A stretch of 64,000 nucleotides of DNA, taken from assembly GCA_031841125.1 (NCBI GenBank), contig CM063108.1, forward strand, positions 27,889,399-27,953,398, written 5' to 3'. The stretch comes from Acanthococcus lagerstroemiae. Its lineage: Eukaryota; Arthropoda; Insecta; Hemiptera; Eriococcidae. The translations under genes and the position numbers were made by a program. Within the stretch, counting starts at the first letter, position 1; each line of letters opens with the position of its first letter. The notes beneath the pieces were generated by a model, which was not told the DNA's origin, did not search any database, and saw only the letters and a program-made list of their open reading frames with translations. Shown here in pieces: positions 57,760 through 64,000 of the stretch.

Positions 57760-57960
57760 TAAGAAGTAATGAGAGATGCTGTAAAATTTTGTAATAAAAT
57801 CTAAAGTACAGGCTCAACGTACCCCCTTCAGGGCAAGCACCTCTTACCGCCATGCACTGGCTCCGATGCTCTCCCGAATCTTTGAAATTGTGTTGGAAAT
57901 CTTGATGTGAAATGCTTTTCAGCTGCTCGGTTACGGCGCTTTGAGTGTTTCCAAATATTG
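57760..57960 (-). pseudogene. Mariner-type transposase C-terminal remnant
   Basis: Minus reading: NTQSAVTEQLKSISHQDFQH, NFKDSGEHRSQCMAVRGA, CPEGG, then a hydrophobic LYFRFYY stretch to a stop. It matches the C-terminal end of mariner transposases (xVxxxLKxIPxxDFQxxFxxWxxRxxxCVxxxGxYFEGD). The key tryptophans are lost and the catalytic DD(34)D region is absent. No TIR was found. Confidence 0.7.
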
Positions 57961-58706
57961 AGATTGTTGACCTTTCAAGCTAAATTTTCAATTTTGGGAA
58001 AAGAAAATGTTACACGGACTTGAGCCTGACGCGGCAGAAAAATTTCATCCTCGTTGATCCGTTACAAAAGATTCGAGCATACATTCATTCGTTTGTCCTT
58101 CTGTTTACTTGTCTCATTTTTTTACAAATTTCGCACAGACCGTACACATGTCTAATTCTTCAGTTACATTATCATGAAAATTTTGATGGTTCAAATTAGG
58201 CTCAGCTATCAGTCTGATTGTCAGATGTTGATCACACTTCACCTATCACTTTGTTCACATTTTCATTGGACCTCCAAAAGCGAGGTTCACCTGGGCCGTT
58301 TTACGACCCTCTAAAAAGGCCTTTTGCGAACGAGAAACTTAGGTTTCCGACAAAGAATTATCTCTATATCCTTGTTTCAACTTTTTATGAGTGTTCGTAG
58401 CATTTTTATTGTGTTTGATGCAAAATTTGATCACATAAAGTTGGTTGATATTTCATATGCCTAATACACCTAGGTACCTACTTGAAAAAACGTGATCAAA
58501 TGGGAACGGAGTTAGCAAGTCTGTAGGTAGGGTACACAAATGTGAGGTGTTACCGAGTTACGGGACCATTCTCATGAAGGTCATTACTTTTTAGACAGAC
58601 CTCGTATCTGTCAGTCAGTCTGTTTGCTTCTTTGTTTCTCTGCCTATCGATTGGTTTATCTATCTAGCTGACTGTGTGTCTGTCAGTCGGTCGATCTCGT
58701 AGGCTG
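57961..58706. other. Unassigned DNA
   Basis: No gene recognised. CTGTCAGTCxGT words near 58605-58690 form a small simple repeat. Confidence 0.4.
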
Positions 58707-58984
58707 GCTGGATCAGGGGCAAAAATAGGAGGGGCTAGGGGGGCTAATCCCCCCAGTTTCAAAATTAGCCCCCCTAAATTTTATTTTTAAATTAATCCTA
58801 ATACAGTAAGAATTTTTTTTTTTTTTACTTACAAAGGAAGTACTACCGAGGAAAAATCTATTTTTTAAAGTTTTTTTTGGAGGGGGCTACGATTTTTGGA
58901 TTTTTATAAAGTTATTTTAGGCGCTGGGGCTTTAGCCCTCCCCCACCTCCAAAGTTTTCGCTCTATTTCCGCCCCTGGCTGGAT
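58707..58984. mobile_element. hAT-like MITE (CAGGGGC ends)
   Basis: The element is 58714-58977 (264 bp), from CAGGGGCAAAAATAG to CTATTTCCGCCCCTG. GCTGGAT flanks it on both sides (58707-58713, 58978-58984), a 7-bp, possibly 8-bp, duplication. Complementary GGGGGGCTAATCCCCCC and TTAGCCCCCC segments lie just inside. Confidence 0.85.
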
Positions 58985-59620
58985 GTCGAGGTAACTTATC
59001 TACCAGCTGCCCTGATATATTTTAGATTCGATGTAGGCAACCTGTTTCGCAGTTTTTCTCGTGTAAAAGGGAGAGATAGGAAAGCTAGATTACTATAGGC
59101 ATAAGGAGGTGACATCACTAATGCAACCTGTCGAGGTGCTGATTTAAGATTTTTCCAAATTACATGTGTCGGTTGCGGGAAAAGGCCTGATGAGAAGGGT
59201 GAAGCATAGGGTTGCCATATTGCAGATGAAGAGACCTGGGTTCTTAGCTCATCCGGCATCATTGGCTTGAGAGTTGTCAGATTTACGTGTATCTAAGTGT
59301 TGTACTCAATTCACTGAAGAGAAGTGACTTCACTTGCACAAAACTTGATATTTTCTATCGAGTCAGTCATCCTGCGAGATAAACGTGCAGATAAGAAAAC
59401 TGATGGCTAATTACACCATGACTAGGCAGACGGAAAAGAGAACTTTTTCGCCCCCCCCCTCTCTCGGTTATACTTTCAATATTCGAGACAGGCAAACCGC
59501 CAGTCGAGCAGGTGAGTCTTAGCAGAATCTGAACGAATCTTAATGAATCTTGACTAGTCCTGATAAGCCATAACAAAGTCGTAAAAAGGGATCTTACAAG
59601 TTGTAAAAACTCCTAGCACA
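58985..59620. other. Unassigned DNA
   Basis: C-run at about 59451-59459. A GAATCTxAAxGAATCTTGA word repeats near 59526-59553. No gene recognised. Confidence 0.4.
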
Positions 59621-59866
59621 GTCTTGATCTCCCTTCTTTGTAATTTAGCTCTGAACCCGAGCCCTGGAATCCACCCTTTCGAGCATTACCTCAGAGACAT
59701 CGAGGAGGCTGTCAAGGCTGTTTTAGCCCTCTTTTCTTCTTGCCCAAAATCCGTCCTAGGTTGAAATGCAGCGAGTTGCTACATGGGCTCGAATCCGGGA
59801 CCTCCGGATTCCAAGGCCAGAGCGCTATCCACTCGGCCAACCAGACCCCACGGTCTTGATCTCCCT
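59621..59866 (-). mobile_element. tRNA-derived SINE, copy 3, with perfect 14-bp duplication
   Basis: The body is 59635-59852. The minus-strand head GGTCTGGTTGGCCGAGTGG and the B box region GGATTCGAGCCC are well preserved. Perfect duplications GTCTTGATCTCCCT lie at 59621-59634 and 59853-59866. Same family and strand as the other three copies. Confidence 0.93.
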
Positions 59867-59984
59867 ATGCTCCAACTACCTATAGCCGCCTGTATTCACA
59901 TTGTCTCCACTAGAAAATTGCCAGAATTTGAGACAAGTAGTGAGGTAGCTGCGGGGATTTCGAGTTAGGTGTAAAAAGGAGAAG

Positions 59985-60243
59985 TGTTTACTCCAATTCG
60001 CAGCGAATCATTCAAATCAAAAACCAAGAGTGAGTAGAGAAAGCGCGTGTGTTGAACGATCGATAGAAGAAAACAGATCTATCCAAGAGTGCTAAAATAT
60101 ACACTGTGACTAGACTAATGTTCTGAGTTATGTACAAAATATAAACTGTAACTGAACTGAACTGATGTCCTGCCTGGCCAATCGAGGGAGAAAAAAGGAG
60201 AGTGAGTCATGAGAATAAGAAGAAGAAGAAGAACGTGGGTTTG
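59985..60243 (+). repeat. Dispersed repeat, family A, split copy (left part)
   Basis: Matches 33880-34280: AGAGTGAGTAGAGAAAGCGC, GAACGATCGATAGAAGA, ATAAACTGTAACTGAAC, GATGTCCTGCCTGGCC, GAGTCATGAGAATAAGAAG. It is broken at GTTTG (60239-60243); the rest resumes at 61270. Confidence 0.75.
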
Positions 60244-61269
60244 GGTGTCCTGATAGTTTATCCACAGACATTTTGTCCACGGGTCGATTTGTCCATAAGA
60301 CATGTCGTCTAGTAAGACTGTTGGTCCATGAGAGTAGTCGTCCAGAGATTCTTTACCCACAAAAAAGTTCGTCCAAAAACAGGTCAAATGTAATACATGA
60401 AGAGACTGTAAACATTGGCAACTTATACGAAAAAATACAAACATATATAAAATGGACGTTTCGGTTATATATTTTACAAAAATTGACAATGATTATAATG
60501 TATATCTAAAAAATTGAAAAAGGGGGATTAATACAGTATTACGCCCATTATGTTTCCTCCACTTCAGTATTTTCACCGATATTGCGCAATTTCAAATTGT
60601 ACGATATAGCTCTTAAATACTGGAACATATTCTCTTTTCTAGTTTTTGCTCTAAACCCGAGCCCTGGAATCCGCCTTTTCGAGCATTACCTCAGAGGCGT
60701 CGGGGAGGCTGTTAGGGCTGTCTTAGCTCTCTTCTCTTCTTGCCGAAAAACTGGCCGAGGTCGAAATGTAGCGAGTTGCTTCATGTGCTCGAGCCCGTGA
60801 GCTCCAGATTCCGAGACCAGCGCGCTATCCACTTAGCCAACCAGACCCCTAATATTCTGAAACATATTACGATCAACTTTGTACTTATCGTGCTGTCGTA
60901 CAATATCCTCGATCGGTTCTTACTTCATTGTGCACTTTTTTTTAATCGGATGTTTCACATGTGAGTGACCTCCATTCAACTGAGTCCAGAGTACCTCATT
61001 CATATTTTGGTCTCTTTGAATATTTTCCAAAAAAGCGGTTCACTTTTAATCGTACGCCTTCTACTGCACATGACGGCTACTAATGCAGCACTTGACACTC
61101 CATCTTTCCTTGCAAGTAAGCAGATTGGACCAAATTGTTTTTGGACAAGTGTCTTCTAGATGAAAAGACGCTGAACGAAAAAAGCTGGGCCAGTTGTCTC
61201 TGGACGAAATATTTTGAACGAAATTTCGCTGAACAAAACGTCTCTGAAACGAACTGTCGTGGAACCTGC
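60244..61269. mobile_element. GTCCA-rich TIR element inserted in family A repeat
   Basis: The boundaries come from comparison with the uninterrupted family A copies. GTTTG flanks both sides (60239-60243, 61270-61274). The ends GGTGTCCTGATAGTTTATCC and, inverted, AGGTTCCACGACAGTTCGTT align loosely, followed by a better match around CAGAGACxTTTTGTxCA. Words of the form TTTTGTCCAC / GTCCATxxGA recur at the left (60258-60380) and appear as TGGACGAAAT / TGAACGAAAT at the right (61140-61240), in opposite orientation. A SINE (60632-60856) lies inside. No transposase. The superfamily is not identified. Confidence 0.7.
60620..60868 (-). mobile_element. tRNA-derived SINE, copy 4
   Basis: The body is 60632-60856, with the tRNA-like head on minus (GGTCTGGTTGGCTAAGTGG) and a decayed B box (GGGCTCGAGCACA). 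Flanks CTGGAACATATT (60620-60631) and CTGAAACATATT (60857-60868) form a 12-bp duplication with one mismatch. Nested in the element at 60244-61269. Confidence 0.88.
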
Positions 61270-61420
61270 GTTTGAAAAGATTACGTGCAAGAAATGCAGG
61301 TATGCAGGAGACAAAAGACATTTGTTAGACGCTCGCATCGCGCTACGCATAAATTAGCCGGAAGGATAATTTATACGAAAATATACGTTGTAGAGGTGAG
61401 GATCACCGCAGTCAACCATT
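61270..61420 (+). repeat. Dispersed repeat, family A, split copy (right part)
   Basis: Continues family A after the insertion: AAGAAATGCAGGTATGCAGG, TTGTTAGACGCTCGCATCG, GAGGTGAGGATCACCGC. It aligns with 34320-34450. Confidence 0.72.
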
Positions 61421-63329
61421 AGTCGATCCATCAGATGGGAATAGCCGTGAAGCGAAGTGAGCAATTCTAGACGAGTGGTCGGCGCGAGCGAGGCAAAATT
61501 TTCGACCAGCAGAGTAGGCCATAAAGTGGTACGTTCACGTTCTTAGCGAGTCTTACTTGATCTCAATTGAATTTTTAACAGTCATAGCGAGCTTAATCTC
61601 GCTGTGCAAAGCTGATTTACGCCTAACAGTGAAAATCGCCAACATCATGGACAAAGAAAGAGAGCCAGCTTTTCAGTAAGTAGGGCAGAAATACTGGCAC
61701 CTAAAGGTACAGACTGACAGACAACGTATGAAGCACCAAACTGGGCCATGACGAGCAGATCGATCAGGAGGCGAAGTCCTCTAGTTTTTCACTGATTTTC
61801 AAATAGTAAGCAATTCAGAAGCTGCAAGTTGGGTACAGTGCCAAAAAAGCCTAATTATTCCTCACATTCTTCACAACAAACCCATGAATTCGTCATAGCA
61901 TCGTAACACAATGGCTCTGCTGACGCAAGTACATATATATATGTACATTCCAAATTCCCTCATGTAGCACCAGCAAAACTAAAATTTCTCCGAACTGTCG
62001 TGTTCATGTTCAGGTGTGCGTACAGTACTACGCACACGGACCACAAACCCCCAAATTCATTGTATACGTCAAAACAGATTTGTCACCGTCTTGCTACGAC
62101 CGCAATATCGTACACGTTGTAAGTGTGGTGACTTCACAACTCATTGCCTCGGAAAACCAAAACGGTGAACCAGCCGAAAATGTTTGCGGATTTTGATTTC
62201 CTTCTTCGTTCAGCCAACTCCGCGCGGCGTATGTAGGTACATAATGTATGAGCGTGTACAAGCGTTTAAACTTTTGTTTTCGGCTGAGGCGAGCACGTCC
62301 TTAACTAAGTAGTATATACACTCTCTGTATAGGCGGCGTGAAACCGCGATAATAAACTGCGTGAAAACAGATGTTACCCTCTCAATTAATCGAAATAAAG
62401 TAATTACGAAGCAGAAACGCGATTCAGCCGCTAGCTCGGTCTTGCCAATTAAACGCGTTTTTTACTGCCAGGAAACGAAAGACGCGAATGGAGGCAATGT
62501 GTTTTGCTGTATAACAAGCAAAACGCGTAAGTCGAACATCCGAGCAAGGTCCGGAGTTCTTGTGTTTCGGCTCGGAACATTATTTCGAATTTCGGCAATT
62601 GGCTGACTCTCTGATGCCGGTGTACTGCACGATGCAAATGTCAGCGGCGACGTGTCGCAGATGTTCGTTTATGCGATCGTTCAACTGAGAAGCGGCCATA
62701 GAGAAGGAAACTTGGAGAACCCCCAATCTGCCGACGAACGTCTTGGAACACTTGACTAGATGAGGTACTGACTGAGTGAATATCCCGAAGATCTCAGCTC
62801 ACAAATCAACTTGTACCAGTAGAAGAAAGATACGTTTTAGAGAGGGTGTTTTGGGGAGAGGCAATGCGAGATGACCATCAGTTAGGCAACTAATATGACA
62901 TGGGTGTGTAACAGGCTGTCCGTCCTTACAATTACAGGGATTAACTTATACTGCTTATGTGACGAGAATGGGAAATGAGGTTGTGAAATCAGATTGATAG
63001 CGAGTTCTACTGAACTGAGAATTGTGCGTAAATGCTCGGCATAGTAAATACAAGGTATTATTGAGTCTCAAATACAAAAGTGCCTGCTTCCAATCGTTAC
63101 CGCATAGTCAGACAGATGGTAGTACTTTTCCATCCGGTATGGCTTGGATGGTTTGTTCCAATGTGAAAATGAAGGGTAATTACTATTTATATTCATATTA
63201 TGTTTTTGTACAAGCAGCACTTTAGTAGAAACACGTCTCAGGCAAATCTCATGAAACGTCCTTTTTTCTTTTCTCACCTGTCTTTCTTTCCCCTTTTTTC
63301 TCCCTTTTCTTTTTCCCTCATCTTTATTT
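61421..63329. other. Mostly unique, partly CpG-rich DNA
   Basis: No mobile element recognised. The 61.9-62.7 kb part is CpG-rich. Frames of 60-101 codons have no known domain. A pyrimidine-rich tract lies at about 63255-63330, just downstream (on minus, after the stop) of the open frame at 63330-63908. Confidence 0.4.
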
Positions 63330-63908
63330 TCATTTTGTAAACGCCCCCTCTGCGGCCAGGCACCCCAAGGCAATGACCCATTTGGCCTCAGTTACACCGG
63401 GGGAAGTTTGCGGTGTGACCATTGGTTCAACGGGGGAAGTCCGCGTGGTAGTCTCGGTTAAATTAGGCAAGCTTCCCGATGTTAGGTCTAATTTCCTCGA
63501 ATGGAGGTTATAAGACAATGAGTGTGAGTTTGTGAGGTTCGTCAGCGACGGAGAAATAATTTCACGAGGTTTGAAATCGTTCTGTATTAGGACTTCTCTT
63601 ACTCTACTATTTACCAAATGAACGACAGAGGCACGAGGCGGCTTTACAGAGAGACCTTGCACTTGCCGTTGTTTGGTCGGAGGTCGTAGGCGTCGCAATG
63701 GTTCTGTCCCGGAGCACCGGACATCTGAATGCTGCGACGGGAGAGTATCAAAGGTTCTCGGTTCGACTATCTGCGGCGGTGCACCACAGATACTGGATGC
63801 AGCACGCAGCTGAGTAAACCAAAGTAGAACTGCCAGGAAGCCTCGCTCTGAAGAAGTGCTCTCGAACGGCTGTCCATTCGAGTTTATATAGCCTGACCGT
63901 GGCCGCTT
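63330..63908 (-). CDS. Unrecognised 192-codon open frame with signal-peptide-like segment
   Basis: This is the longest unbroken frame in the window that does not lie on a repeat. Read on minus it is open from 63908 to a TGA at 63330. Near its start, FLAVLLWFTQLRAAS (from about 63839) resembles the hydrophobic core and cleavage region of a secretory signal. A cysteine-containing, proline-, arginine- and threonine-rich sequence follows, with no domain I recognise and low hydrophobicity. There is no in-frame ATG before the hydrophobic stretch, so a real protein would need an upstream exon; a CTTCTTCAG at about 63854-63846 could be a 3' splice site. A TATATAAA box lies at 63890-63883 on the same strand. 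Against it, base use is not clearly coding and chance frames are common in GC-richer DNA. Confidence 0.25.
   Translation of the reverse strand, partial: KRPRSGYINSNGQPFESTSSERGFLAVLLWFTQLRAASSICGAPPQIVEPRTFDTLPSQHSDVRCSGTEPLRRLRPPTKQRQVQGLSVKPPRASVVHLVNSRVREVLIQNDFKPREIISPSLTNLTNSHSLSYNLHSRKLDLTSGSLPNLTETTTRTSPVEPMVTPQTSPGVTEAKWVIALGCLAAEGAFTK
63883..63890 (-). promoter_or_regulatory. TATA-box candidate
   Basis: TATATAAA on the minus strand lies about 40 bases upstream of a TTCAGA-type initiator candidate (about 63848) and of the signal-like part of the open frame at 63330-63908. It is a pattern match only. Confidence 0.25.
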
Positions 63909-64000
63909 TCACCAGTCGTAATGTATTCTGCAGGGTGTAAAAAAACAACCCTCCGAGAGACTCGTTGCCAGCGACACGGTCGTGCTACGAGCCGGGTTTT
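63909..64000. other. Unassigned window edge
   Basis: On minus, TTGTTTTTTTACACCCTGCAG (ending at about 63930) has the look of a 3' splice site (pyrimidine tract plus CAG). Nothing else can be said this close to the edge. Confidence 0.3.

Overview
This window reads as arthropod nuclear DNA, most likely from an insect. A hemipteran would fit the mix of elements, but nothing in the sequence fixes the species. There are no operons, no ribosome binding sites and no long uninterrupted frames. There are instead many decayed non-LTR retrotransposons, hAT and Tc1/mariner elements, a Penelope-like element, tRNA-derived SINEs, poly-A/T and poly-G/C runs and microsatellites. I found no host protein-coding gene I could name. 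Most open frames of 60-130 codons are chance frames or antisense shadows of retroelement remnants. The window is probably intergenic or deep intronic.

Layout. 1-3.4 kb: unassigned. 3.4-4.4 kb: internally deleted LINE copy on +. 4.4-8.5 kb: unassigned. 8.5-9.7 kb: AT-rich TTAAT/ATTGATT block, followed by degenerate GGCCGTTTTGGAA repeats. 11.0-14.8 kb: second copy of the same LINE on minus, interrupted by a SINE, a 5'-truncated second LINE and a 5'-truncated Penelope-like element with a hammerhead ribozyme motif. 14.8-18.8 kb: CpG-rich, then AT-richer unassigned DNA. 18.8-19.8 kb: LINE ORF1. 20-22 kb: CpG-rich. 22-31.3 kb: dense in small DNA transposons (four hAT-like, an element inside an element, a 752-bp TIR element, a TA-flanked mariner-like element), a SINE and a LINE fragment. 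31.3-38 kb: dispersed repeats, a jockey-like RT remnant, a hAT transposase remnant, and a LINE endonuclease start beside a Helitron-like end. 38-40 kb: CpG-rich. 40.1-43 kb: a roughly 137-bp tandem array split by a TIR element that carries its own roughly 125-bp minisatellite. 44.6-46.7 kb: two LINE tails. 48.6-51.5 kb: a hAT element whose transposase remnant is cut by a Penelope-like element with inverted hammerhead-bearing ends, and which also holds a 449-bp MITE. 54.3-55.3 kb: CpG-rich. 55.5-61.4 kb: LINE-associated repeat, long foldback palindrome, two hAT MITEs, mariner remnant, two SINEs, and a GTCCA-rich TIR element splitting a dispersed repeat. 61.4-64 kb: mostly unique, with an unrecognised 192-codon open frame at 63.3-63.9 kb.

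The elements do not form one pathway; they record successive insertions. The SINEs presumably depended on LINE machinery, and the MITEs on hAT, mariner or similar transposases encoded elsewhere. The observations most worth checking are the three hammerhead-type ribozyme motifs linked to Penelope-like sequence, the nested insertions with readable target-site duplications, the minisatellite-bearing TIR element, the 56.2-56.7 kb palindrome and the TATCGATA cluster at 48.4 kb.
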